NCBI GenBank assembly: GCA_022829145.1 | Contig: CM040758.1 | Coordinates: 24,411,575-24,475,574, forward strand | Reading direction: 5' to 3' | From: Albula goreensis | Taxonomy: Eukaryota; Chordata; Actinopteri; Albuliformes; Albulidae | Length of the DNA stretch: 64,000 nt | In this document: in pieces, positions 14,201 through 25,000 of the stretch | Layout: every line of letters starts with the position of its first letter | Numbering within the stretch: position 1 is the stretch's first letter | The notes under the pieces: generated by a model | The model's input: the letters and a program-made list of their open reading frames with translations, nothing else | Told to the model about the DNA's origin: nothing | Database searches by the model: none | Translations under genes and position numbers: made by a program

Positions 14201-17200
14201 TCTCAATGTCTATTTCTATGGACTAGGATCCCATTTGGCTTAATTAATATTCCTGAGTGAAGCACTGATACCACTCTACAAAACACACTGCCATACAAAA
14301 TTGCCTCTCACTTTCCGCTCAGATACAGGGTTCCGACTCAAACTAGATTTTGTCCATGACTTTTCAATTACATTTCAGGAGTAAATGTCAGACGTTTTTG
14401 GTATTGCAGTGTAGTCTGATCTAATTTTGCGATGTGGGCATACCATTTAGAGGCAAATTACTTTTTTAAAATATTCTAGAAAGTATTATAGTGCGAGTCT
14501 CTGAGGGCACACACTTCAGTCTCCAGAGAACAATTTTCAGGTGTGGAATTATGCCTGAAAAAAGCTGCACTATTTTGTCAGAACTATCACCACACTTTCC
14601 AAATTTGGGCCAGTCTCACCCACTGTTCAAAGACAAACAAGATATTTAACAGCTTTCCATGTCTTTTCTATGACTATTCATTGTGCAAATATTAAATAAT
14701 TTAAGGTTTTTCCTCTGACTGTGCTGCACAGAAACTAAAGCACTACACAAAAACAACTAGAAACAGCTGGACCCACTGGCCTTTTCTTTTTTTTTTTTTT
14801 TTTTTAGGTAAGATTTCAGAAATGTTGGCAGGAGGCCATGCTGGCTGAAAGTATCATGAATCAAAAAAAAAAAAAAAAAAAACTGGCAGTTTTCTTTAGT
14901 TGTACAGCTCTACAGCAGCCCATGTGGATTCTACCTGATGCATCATTCAGCCCCTGCTGAAGCAGGCTGACTCTCTGTGCAATGGACAACGCTCTGATGT
15001 GCACCTTGTCGGCCAGAACCTGGAACAGAGACCACAGGAGACAAGCATTTCATTCCATCACTGTTTTCCATTCTGCCTGCCTGCAGACAGGTTAGGTTTG
15101 TTGCATTTCTGCCATCACCACAGACATTCAGAATGTTTCCTGAAACATTTCCGTTTGCCAAACAAAACCGGCTAAATTTAAGGTCGAATGGATTCAATAT
15201 TTCATTACACAATTTGATAAACACCTGTAATTGCCACTGGGAAAAACTGTAAAATGTGTTTTTTTTTCCTTACTGATACACATGTTGTGACATTTAAAGA
15301 CGTTAAACAAAGCTTATGAAATTGTTGTCAAATAAATTTCTGCCTTCCTACAGGTGAAAAAACCGCAGCGGCAAAGCTACCTGGAAGGCCAGTTTGCGCA
15401 CGTTCTCCTTTACGTCTCGGGTGCGTCTCAGGATTTTAGGAAGAGTCTGAGCGCAGGGAGCAATGCAAGACAGCACAGCGCGCCTGACCTCAGGGTTGGA
15501 GTCGTTCTCCAGGATCAGCATGTAGGCTTTTCAAACGAAAACACAAAGCAAACAACTCACTCAAAATGCTGGCAAACTTGTGTCAACTTCAAGAAAGTCT
15601 ACTTCATAAGTCAAGCAGACAGATGCAGAAAATACACAAAATGAGATATCCTAGACAGGAGACTGGGGTATATCGTAAGTACAAAACAACAGCTATTATA
15701 CTCTTTGGAAGCCAGCAGCAGGGAAGAACGCTGAAAGAAAGGCAAAATTAGCTTCTCCAGACACATTTAGGGTCTGGAAGAAAAAGAATATTTGCTGATT
15801 AATCAATGGAAAAAGAACACTCATGTCCCTGCTTAAAGTTAATTTACAGCTAATTATCCAATCAATTCGCAAATTTGCAGCTCAAACACACAGCGGTTCA
15901 AGCTTTTTCCTACAGCCCCTCCTGAATAAATGAGCTGTTTGTGTGTCTCCACGCTTTGGAGGCCAGGGAGGAACAATAGCGCAATCAGAAATGAAACAGC
16001 AGCTAGTTTCCCTCTCCACGCCAAACAGCATGGATGCAAATGAGCCAGTCTGTAAGTCTGGCTGGCACGCCTAACGCACAGGTCAGCAAACCCACACGGA
16101 ATGACCATCCTAAAATGTGACAGACATTCTGTGGAGATGTACCAGTTTCCAATTATGCATATTTGAACATTTTGGCATCCAGATAGCAATTTTGTTTTAA
16201 AAAAAAAAAAAAAGCAAAACAAAACAAACAACAACAGAACTCAAACAATTAATACAGGCTATTAGTTAGCATTAGTGTACAGAACTCTCAGGCTCTTGTC
16301 ATTATTCACAGCTAAAGTTTTACTGCTGCTCAGGAGTATGTGCAAATTATGAATTATCACTGTCAAAAAAAAAAAAAAAACCCCTTTCATCTCCAGTTTC
16401 TGAGTTTGAAAAATGAATAATTGGTTGTGTGCTGTCAACAGTTCAATAATTTGCGACTAATAAGGTTTATTCAGGGAACTACGAGACTAAAATTTATCTA
16501 ATGTGGTGTAACAACAACACGATTTCTCATTTAGGGACAGCTTACCTTTTTGAGGATACTTTTTGAGGAACAGCACAAAAAGTTAGACTACAGACTACAA
16601 ATTAAAATGGCTTCCACTGTGACATCACAATTGGATACCTTTTATGGTGGGGCAGTCGGGATTCTGTGGCTCCTGTAGCCGGGCCATGGCCAAGGCTGCC
16701 TGGATCCTGACGTTGGGGAACTTGTCGGTCACACGAATCAGCATGGTCTCGTGGATCTTGTCGAAGAGGTCGTCGTCGATCTGGGCGTTCTCGGCCATCC
16801 CACCGAGCACTTTGTTGATGAGCTGGCAAGCCCGGAACCGCACCGCGTGGCTGTTGGCGTTGTGAGACTGCAAACGGGCAAGAATGACAGCAAGCCCAGA
16901 TTGCCGGGTCACCAAGGCAGCAGAATTTTTTTTTCTTCCCAAAAGCACAGCTAAACGCTCAAAGCTACTGCCAAATCAAATTCTTGCTCACACACTTTTA
17001 ATTACCACTGGTATAACAGCGCCTAATATTTCCTGATTAGTCAGGAAATTCAGATTTTCAGACCCCAGATAATTCATTCTGAGGCAGACACATCTTGAGC
17101 TTTGGCACTTTTTGACACCTACAGCAGGGGCTTTTCAGCATTAAAGCCAAGTACTAGCAGGGGCTAGCATGGACATTTAGGGACTAAAATCCCACAATGG

Positions 17201-18145
17201 TTCCAGATTAATCGGAACAAAATGATGAATGATGACATTCCTCTTTCCCGTCAATTAAAAACAGCATGAAATGCAAATTGCTCAATTCACAATTTAAACT
17301 CAATCCTGGCAATACAAATAATATACTGTACTACACAGGGCTGGTTAAGAGAACAATATTTAAATGTTTGATTGTGTACCTCCAGCAAAAAGCTAAATAG
17401 GTAATTCAAGAAGGGGTTCTCAGCTTCTTCCTCTTCCTCCTCAGTCGTCTCATCATTGTTGACGGGAACTTCAAAACTGGTGGCGAACTTGGAGACAAAC
17501 TCAATCACATTCTCCACTGCAGGCTCTCTCTTGTACACAATCATGGCGTACTTCAGGTAATGAGCAAACTCTTCATGGAAGGCAGACTTGTCTTCCAGCT
17601 GAAAATGTGAATAATAACAACAATTGTAAGGGTATGAGCAGGCCAAAGCTTCACACTGAAACACATACACAGTAAATACAAATTTACCATGAAATGAACA
17701 AAAAAACAAAATATACTTAACATACTAGTATGATCGGCTACCCTCAGACAAAATGCACAATTATAACTCAGTGCTCCACCTGTCACTAGGGAAAGCATGA
17801 AATTAAGACATTAAATTGTGTCTGTTGAGTTACCAAAATACATGACCAGTTTCATTCTGGACTTACAGCAAAATTGGCAAAAATTGTTTGGCCACAGCAA
17901 TCTAACCGGGTCAGGAAGTAAACTGAGTACGGTGAACACCGAGTGACCACATTTAAAGGCCATCAACTGCTCACTTTGTTTTCATTTTCTAGAATTAACG
18001 AATTGCTAGATATTATTTTTTGTAGACTGTTGATCACCTTATTGTATCTGCTTTTCAGAGCCGCCACGAGTTTGGCTTTGTTGTTGTGACCCTTCTGGGC
18101 TCGCTCAAATGCCTCCTTGATCGTCAGCTCATTGTCGGTAGTCAT
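2757..18145 (-). CDS. NCAPG: NCAPG: condensin complex subunit 3 (CAP-G), complete, 21 coding exons
   Basis: Non-SMC HEAT-repeat subunit of condensin I; with NCAPD2 and NCAPH on the SMC2/SMC4 ATPase it binds DNA and compacts mitotic chromosomes. Coding exons, 5' to 3' on the minus strand: 18038-18145, 17380-17598, 16639-16867, 15381-15526, 14935-15019, 13838-14030, 12015-12164, 11653-11793, 11184-11307, 10768-10857, 10179-10358, 8493-8603, 7871-7990, 7292-7522, 6805-6986, 5878-6049, 5448-5618, 4515-4653, 3963-4013, 3118-3190, 2757-2886. All phases agree, giving 1014 aa (human about 1015). Family segments seen: FHEEFAHYLKYAM and VYKREPAVE near the N-terminus, ENAQIDDDLFDKI, SNPEVRRAVLSCIAP, LELLHRLDVENS, MTKEFIGQ, LILLWYNPVTEDD, NQECFEESFLPTLQTL. 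An acidic run (TTEEEEEEAENPF) and a Lys/Arg-rich tail ending in ALEKTKLDLSTLM are also typical. Start: the ATG at 18145 follows a 9-nt UTR piece after an acceptor, and the IKEAFERAQ motif follows at once. No frame break or missing segment was found. Confidence 0.97.
6187..6250 (+). repeat. Teleost-type dispersed repeat fragment
   Basis: Contains the GGCACTTAGCAGATGCTCTT-type sequence found in many teleost interspersed repeats; a sister copy lies at 28694-28760. It sits in an NCAPG intron. Confidence 0.55.
6590..6770 (+). mobile_element. tRNA-derived SINE
   Basis: An A-box-like TAGCGAGCTGG (about 6605-6615) is followed about 30 bp later by a B box GGTTCAGTGCC (6637-6647), the internal RNA polymerase III promoter of tRNA-derived SINEs. 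The body then shows 'cctaaattgctttggtaaat' and a tail ending in a CGGCTAAA-type sequence, shared with 46095-46300 and 54870-55010. It lies inside an NCAPG intron. Confidence 0.6.
8214..8246 (+). repeat. Poly-A tract (A33)
   Basis: Uninterrupted run of 33 A in an NCAPG intron; poly-T on the transcribed strand. Confidence 0.9.
8604..10178 (-). other. NCAPG: NCAPG intron of 1.57 kb, with a possible 18-nt microexon
   Basis: Separates the exon ending in VEK from the one beginning NDPETLLKCL. ORFs of up to 124 codons lie here on both strands but resemble nothing. On the minus strand an 18-nt phase-0 segment (8803-8820, encoding LDSWLK) is flanked by an AG and a strong GTGAGT donor, so it could be a cassette exon. 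Confidence 0.5.
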
Positions 18146-18154
18146 CTTCACCCT
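18146..18154 (-). other. NCAPG: NCAPG 5' UTR segment of the first coding exon
   Basis: Nine nucleotides between a TTTGCAG acceptor and the ATG. The context AAGATG has a purine at -3. The preceding intron reaches back to the donor at 19348. Confidence 0.75.
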
Positions 18155-19348
18155 CTGCAAACAAAATGCATTTAACAAATCAAATCCAGTCGGCTAACAC
18201 CACTGACAACCATAACGCTGAAAGCATAATTGTTTGATTCTTGTCAATTACTAGCTAAACACAACCTGTCAGTTGGTGTTTGTATCGTAGTGCACCGAGG
18301 TTGATCGAAAGGTTGAAAGCCTTTTCTTGGCTTTCAACCGAGTCCTTTAAAGTTCTACAGTTTTTCCTTGAAACTTCTAAGGAAAACCTTGCTTTCGAAA
18401 CAATTTCAGAAGTGTAACAAACAAACAAACCACTGTGCACTGTATGTTTGTCAAGAAAAATTCTTTGATGATACAGATTTGTCTAACTAGCAGATACAGC
18501 TTGCAGCAGCAATAGTCCTCCAGCAGTGTGACTTCAGAAAACGGCACACGACTCCGCCACACCCTCACCCACCACATAAAAACAAGACAGCTCGCCTGAC
18601 CCAGCAACAGTTGACTTTCCTCGATAACCAAGCATTAGCTGTCGTGGTTGTAACTAACCAACGTTTTATTTATCATCCGTACAAATTAACTAGTGAAAGC
18701 TAGCCGTCTCAAAATAATACACCCTTTAGTTTGTAGTGATAAGGTAAACTAGCTTTTGCCCATAAGCCGAGCACAGCTCTATACAACCTTTACACTTCTC
18801 AAGTTACGCTATTCCCCACATGCTGTCTCATTAATTATCTTATTGTAAAAAAGTTTAGAATACTTGTTGGTTTGTTCACTGGCCAACTAATCAGCCTCTC
18901 GCAAAGCAATTAACTGCATCTGGCTAGCAAAAACCTTCGAATTTAATGACCAATCCTGAAAAACCTATCTTAAATAGCATTTAGCTAGCAACGTTAGGTA
19001 TCCCGACAGGACTGAATGAGAAAGCTAACATGTAAAGTTAGTGAGCGTTAGCTTCCAGAATTCAGTGGCATTAATCCCTACAACAATTTTATTTTTCTAG
19101 CGGAGTCATTAGCGAATTCTTCCCACCGGTCAAACTAAGGTTATCAACTCTGAGAAGCCTAAACTTGATGAGATATCACCTGATACTAGATCCGTAGCAA
19201 ACGATAGATGAAACTACCAGAGTTTAAATACGAGCATTTTAAGGTTAAAACAAAACATGGACATTTAAACAGTGTAATAACCAAGTAGCGGCATATATTC
19301 CAATAAAATATGTACGAAACTAATCAGTGTAACTACCATATATCTTAC

Positions 19349-19440
19349 CTTTATGCTGTTAACTGTATCTCCTACCAATGTTTCAGTAACGATAATTTCC
19401 ACTTCCCGAGCTCGAGCAGACTGTGACAAACAACCGCCAG
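19349..19440 (-). other. NCAPG: NCAPG non-coding first exon (start approximate)
   Basis: A strong donor (AAAG|GTAAGA at 19349/19348 on the minus strand) ends a short segment that begins just downstream of the promoter elements. It splices naturally to the acceptor at 18154. The 5' limit is inferred from the position of the CHR box, not seen directly. Confidence 0.6.
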
Positions 19441-19441
19441 T

Positions 19442-19464
19442 TTCAAATTTTTAATCTCGCGAGA
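19442..19464 (-). promoter_or_regulatory. NCAPG: NCAPG core promoter: CHR box plus TCTCGCGAGA element
   Basis: On the minus strand TCTCGCGAGA (19455-19464) is followed 7 bp later by TTTGAA (19442-19447). TTTGAA is the core cell-cycle genes homology region (CHR) bound by MuvB complexes (DREAM, B-MYB/FOXM1) at G2/M genes. TCTCGCGAGA is the palindromic CGCG element reported as the BANP binding site in vertebrate promoters. A GGCGG motif lies just downstream. These place the start site near 19440 and predict G2/M-peaking transcription; binding itself is inferred. Confidence 0.65.
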
Positions 19465-20667
19465 AGCGGGGCTCGCGTTCTTCTCGTGCAGAGATTGTTT
19501 ATTCTGATGGAGGATACGCGCTGTGCTTGCATACTTTCCTGTGTCAGCGAAGAGCCAGTATCTTCTCCATTTGTAGAGATTGTGATAAAATATTCAGATT
19601 GGCAATTCAGGTATAGAACTTTTAATGCGAGAAATAGAAAGCACCCCGTCTTTGATATAGTAGTATATTAGGTGACATCTGCAGCGCTTCTGCGAGACAA
19701 ATGTCAAGATAAAATGAAGTTACATTTAAAGAAACACTAACCTGTTTACATATGTAGACACACACTAACATTGTGCAATTAATAACATTAATACACTGAG
19801 AAATTGGCTGCTTATTGCACATTGAAAAATATTTGTTTGTAGTCTTATTAATAATTACCAGTTTGGATCAGGCCATTTCAAGGATGGTTGGGCTGTACCT
19901 TTCAAAGAAAAAGAAATTGGAACTGGGATTAAGTCAACATTTGTCACTGACATATACTTACAATTGAATAAGAGTGTTATGCTTTTTCTCCACAAGAGAA
20001 AGCAATGTAAGTGTCCTGATTGCTGAACTCGCCAAACAATAAACATGACTAGTTGTATTTAGGCATATTATGAGTCGAACTTCAGTACAAACGTTGACTG
20101 AGAAACCACCGAGTAATTTATCACACTGTGACCCTTTGCGTGTTGTCTCACCATTTTAATTTTTAGACAGAGAAAGATAGTCACAGTAAAAGTAGGCTAC
20201 AATGTCATACCAATGCAGTGCAGAGTATTCATTCCTCCATTGATGTAAAACTGTATCGTTTTTGTTATTGTGTGTTTGTCAGTGTTGTGATAAGAGTAGA
20301 TTACATAGAAGGACATGTGAAGGTGACACTTCTTCTAAGTCCTGTGGTAACACTTTTTTCACAGGCTATCTGTTTGAGTCGGTCGCAGTACAGCTCTGTG
20401 GTGCACTGTCTCTGAACCCTGTCAATCTCACTGTTGCCTAGAGTACACAGTAGCTGGGCGCAGAGGACAGCTGTACTCTCACCCGAGGGTAGGTTACAGA
20501 TCTAACACAAATCTATCTCTAAGGGCGCTTTAATTATTGTCAGTCTAAAATAAACGTTTTACCAAGTCCTCATCATTTAGCATCCTTATTTCCCTATATT
20601 TCATGATTTTCCTGTACCATTCTTAATATGTAAATACATTATTTCATAACAGAACGACTTCATGTGA

Positions 20668-20742
<75 letters not shown>

Positions 20743-21342
20743 GAGAGAAAGAGGGGAGGAAAGAGATTGACATACATTGTTGTGTATTATGTGTTTTTAC
20801 AGCAAAATAAATACAGTTAGTGGTTCTTAAAGCAAAATACTACGCTGAAGTTGTTTTTGTTTTCCTGTTACAAATACTTTTCAACACGAGAGAGCAATAG
20901 TGTGCAGCCTTCTGCAACAGTATGCGGGGGGGAGCAATGCTGCAGCGCTAGCTGTCACCGGTAATGTTACACTGTAATCACGCTCTCTCCGCCCTTGCCC
21001 AAAGACAGGTGTTCGGAACACATGCCTTCATCAATGAAGGCTCTTGGTTAAGGAAGCAAAAAAAAGTTGACAGCAGCGTATCGCTTCTTGGTCGCCGATG
21101 GAATGTGTGCTATTCGTGCTCGGTAGCCTCCTGTCAGCCGATGGGAAACTTAGGCGATTGTGTGACAGAAATGATCAAATCTGAAATATGCTCGCATTAC
21201 GCACTGCAGTGTACATTTATTTATTTTTTCGTCGAAGGATGGAAGTCACATTTTCAACAGCCTAGGAGCTGCTCTTGAGTCACGGCACAATCTGGATCAG
21301 GATATTTTTCCGGGGATTTTGGCTTGAAACTTGCTTAAGGTT
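19465..21342. other. 1.9 kb gap between divergent NCAPG and FAM184B
   Basis: Holds the upstream regions of both genes and a (TG)35 microsatellite. No convincing third gene was seen, and nothing like mammalian DCAF16. A 104-codon + strand ORF (20964-21278) ends 64 bp before the FAM184B ATG and could be an upstream ORF if transcription starts before it. Confidence 0.6.
20671..20740 (+). repeat. (TG)35 microsatellite
   Basis: Uninterrupted TG dinucleotide run of 70 bp, about 600 bp upstream of the FAM184B start codon. Confidence 0.95.
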
Positions 21343-21483
21343 ATGGCTTCAAGCTCCGGCAAAGCAACGCAGCCTACTGGAGCTTGCAACGGGACTGCCG
21401 CAGACTTCCCGAACATAGAACAGGAGCTCTATGACTACCAAATGCACACAAAAATGTGCAAGAAAATTGCACAGCTTACGAAG
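21343..21483 (+). CDS. FAM184B: FAM184B exon 1 (start codon exon)
   Basis: Encodes 47 residues, from MASSSGKATQ to MCKKIAQLTK, ending in AAG|GTAAGA at phase 0. The last 13 residues are the conserved FAM184 N-terminal motif. The next exon is 11.7 kb away. Confidence 0.93.
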
Positions 21484-22034
21484 GTAAGAATACTGTAAAG
21501 CAGACAGATGCACATCAGTTCCGCGCAAAGTGGTAATTAGCAATGGCAGTTGTAATAACGATATATCCCCGACACAAAAGGTTCATATTTGTAAAAATCA
21601 TATATAGCTGACCATCGGCAAAAATAGACTTAGTTTACTGTGAGGTGCTGTTCTGGGTCAGCTTATAGCTTTTCATATTACGAGCGTGGGCATGGAGGCA
21701 GCCTACAGTATTTTTAAGACAGCCGTTACATTCGAGGATGTCGGCACATTAAGTATTAATGCCGCGAGATAACAGCGAACCTTTACAAAAAAATTGTAGC
21801 CTATCAAGAAGCCAGTCCTTCCTTTAAGTTTAACTGTCTGTTTTATCTATTGGTTCGTTGTAACAGGTAACTGATTCTGCATGTGTAAACTGCAATGATA
21901 CAGGCACAATATGTAATAGGCTACATACCTAAGTGTCTTACCATTTCTAACTTTAAAGCTACTTAATAGGAATGACTGCATTTATTTTGAGACCATCAGT
22001 AGCATTTAATTTTTGATGTCACTTATCACCGCAC

Positions 22035-22067
<33 letters not shown>

Positions 22068-25000
22068 CTATTTTTCTGACATCTGTATAAAGGCACAGAA
22101 AAAGGCACACATAGGGGACACATAGTTAATGTCAGGTTGAAATGGTAAGGCATTCCTATCTTCATTTGTAACGGTAAAAGTTCTATGTGAACTGGAGGTG
22201 AGCACTGTGTTCTTTCACCACAGCACAAGAGCAGCTCAGACCTATAAAGTTCATTTCAAATGACTGCAGACAAATCCGCAGTTATCCGGAATCCCCCTCC
22301 GGTGTGTGTTAACCCCAACCCACCTTCCCATGCAGGTACACAATTATGAAGTTTAGTAGGTCATACCCTCAGGTCCATTCTCCTGACATCAGCAGTTATG
22401 ACAAAGGCTTTTATGTCTGCCATTTTTACCTTGTTAGCTTAAACTGAAATACTTGCACTGCATGTCCCTGCTGTGAAGTTCCTCTAGCCCTTTCTACACA
22501 TAATTGCCTAGGTGCCAAAGAAAGAAAAATGCCTTTATTAGCCCCACTGACAATATGAGCAAACGGGAGTATATTCCCATGTGACTGAATTACAGAGCTG
22601 TGCGGTAGCATAATTTGGTGTAGCACCTACATGGATCTTGTGGAATCTGAGTTTAAATGATTTGTATAAATTGGAAACTCAGGAGGCTACAGTTCACAGC
22701 TGCACCTGGATACAGACAAGAGGGATGGTTTATTTACAGGTTTGAAAACATGCTTTTATAACACACCCCATGAGTCCTTATTGTTCTGGGTATCAGACAA
22801 TTATGTATTTCAGGAAGCAGCTGAAAGCTTTGCTGCCTGCAGGGGCCACATCTAAAACTGAACCTATGGGGCTGTGTTTTAATACTCAAAACTCATGGTG
22901 CAAATGGTCAAAGTGGAGCGCGCCGCGCAGAGTAATTTCTGTCGCGTTTATTTGAGTAATTGCTGCCGGCTTCAGTTTCACACAGACAGGATGAGACAGC
23001 TTATGCGCCTGCAATGTTTACCCTCCAAAACTGCAATAAGACGAACTTCGCTCTGACAACAGCTATCATGCAAACATGGGTTTTCACATCTAAATGAAAG
23101 CTCCTATTATTTAATGTATCACTATCTTCTCTTATTACACCACAAGTTTGTACTGCCAAAATAGAGGTCATGGCCATTGATTATGTACGAACTAGCACCC
23201 ATGGTTGCCAGTGGAAGGGACCGTAGCGCAGGAATGTTGAAAACATTTCCAGCATTGATATTGTTTTGGAGGATGCACACAGATGGCTGAGTATTTGGAG
23301 TAGAAAAATTTCAGGCATTCTTTGCAGGCGGCGAGGGGTGGGACACTGAGTGTTGGTATCTTAGCTGTTACCCTGTACATGGTTTTTATACAGTCTTTTC
23401 CCGCACTGCTGACCACTGACCAAGCAAAACACCTTGTGTTTGATACTGTTCTCTCCTCCTTTACTTTGCGGAGGACATCATTCCCTCTCTCAGAACCCTT
23501 GGTTTTGTTTGTACATTTGCCCCACGATGAAGACATTTTCGTGCCAATGTCTGGTTGTGACAAATGGTCTGTCCTCCCATCCCCCTCCCTGTCTCAATTT
23601 TGGTTTAAATTTCTCAGTCCAGATGGGTTCAGAATCCTTAAAAAAAAAGCGAAAAAAAAAGCACAGGAGTGTAACCATGGAGATATGCCTTAATTGCAAC
23701 GCGAGAGCTTTGAAGTCCTTGGTGAGCACTGTGCCAGAATTACTCCCTCCACTCATTTCTGAGACTGGAATCTGCTTTTTTTAAATTATTGAATGCATAA
23801 TATCAGGGAAAGATCAACCAGAGTGTAAGAAACCCCCTGCTCAGTGAAGGCTTATAAACGCTTCCCTTCCTTTAAGAGAGACGGCGATTGGGGTTCCTGT
23901 CGGATTACCGAGCCCCCAGGTGGATGCTGTGGCATCGGCGCGGCCCGCAGTCATTTCAGTCGAGTGATAGACATGCTGATACATAGCGCCCAGCGCGCTA
24001 CCACAGGGGCAGTCATTACAACGGCATAATGGATTATGACATATTTTGTCATAACACTACCCCCCCCACCTCCCCTCAGCCCTTCTCCACCCCCCCATCC
24101 CTTCTCTCTCACTTCCCTCCCTCTCTGGGAGTATTTGGTAGCCTAATTGAACGTTTTTGGGGATTTTTTTTGCATGTGTGTGTTTGCACAGGGGGAGAAC
24201 TTACTCCCTCTTTTTTTCCACTTTCCAAACGGCTTATCACCACGGTACGGTGAAACTCTGGTGTAATCCGAGCGGTGTGAATCTCACACAGCCTGGGGGA
24301 AAGATTGATTCTTGATGAGTCAGTGGGGGCTATACCCTCACCCCCACCCACCCCCCCCCCCCACATCACCATGAGCACAGCAGATAACGCTGACAGTACA
24401 GATGTAGATTACCGCATTTGGATGACGCTGCGTTGAATGTAAATATTTACTGAAGGAGGATTCAGAATGGCTTGTGTCAGCAGTCGATATAAGATACAAG
24501 GGAATTAGCTGTATGGACACATGGGACAGAATGTGTATGTTTAAATAAACAGTCTTTCAGTGTCATATGTAGTTATGTATAATTATAATCCTGTAAGTCT
24601 TCCCTGCAGTTTGCTCTGTGGTAATGTACTCGAGCAGGAGTGTAAAAGTCATGTCCTGGTGGACCACAGTTTTTCTACCAATCAGCAGAAGGTTAATGGA
24701 CTCTATAGCCAATCAGTGACTTATCTTCAGTGCTAAAACACACCAAAAACCAATATACATGGTGGTCATCCAAGCCTGAATTTGACACCAGTGTTCTACA
24801 AAGTCCACAGTGTTACCTTGCGAGTATGGTGAATCAAGACCAAATCAGTCACAAGGATTCTTTAGACCCTAGCTAGTGCCTTCTTTCATTTGCCCCAGAC
24901 TCCACAATCCATGAAAACAGTAAAACCTCACCCAGTATAAATATTATACTCTCTTGCCTGTTCAAAATTTTCTGCACAGTACACCATCAGGATTGGTCCC

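Noticed and set aside
20964-21278. 104-codon ORF just upstream of FAM184B
   Set aside because: No recognisable homology or domain. It may be an upstream ORF if the transcript starts before it, but that cannot be shown here.
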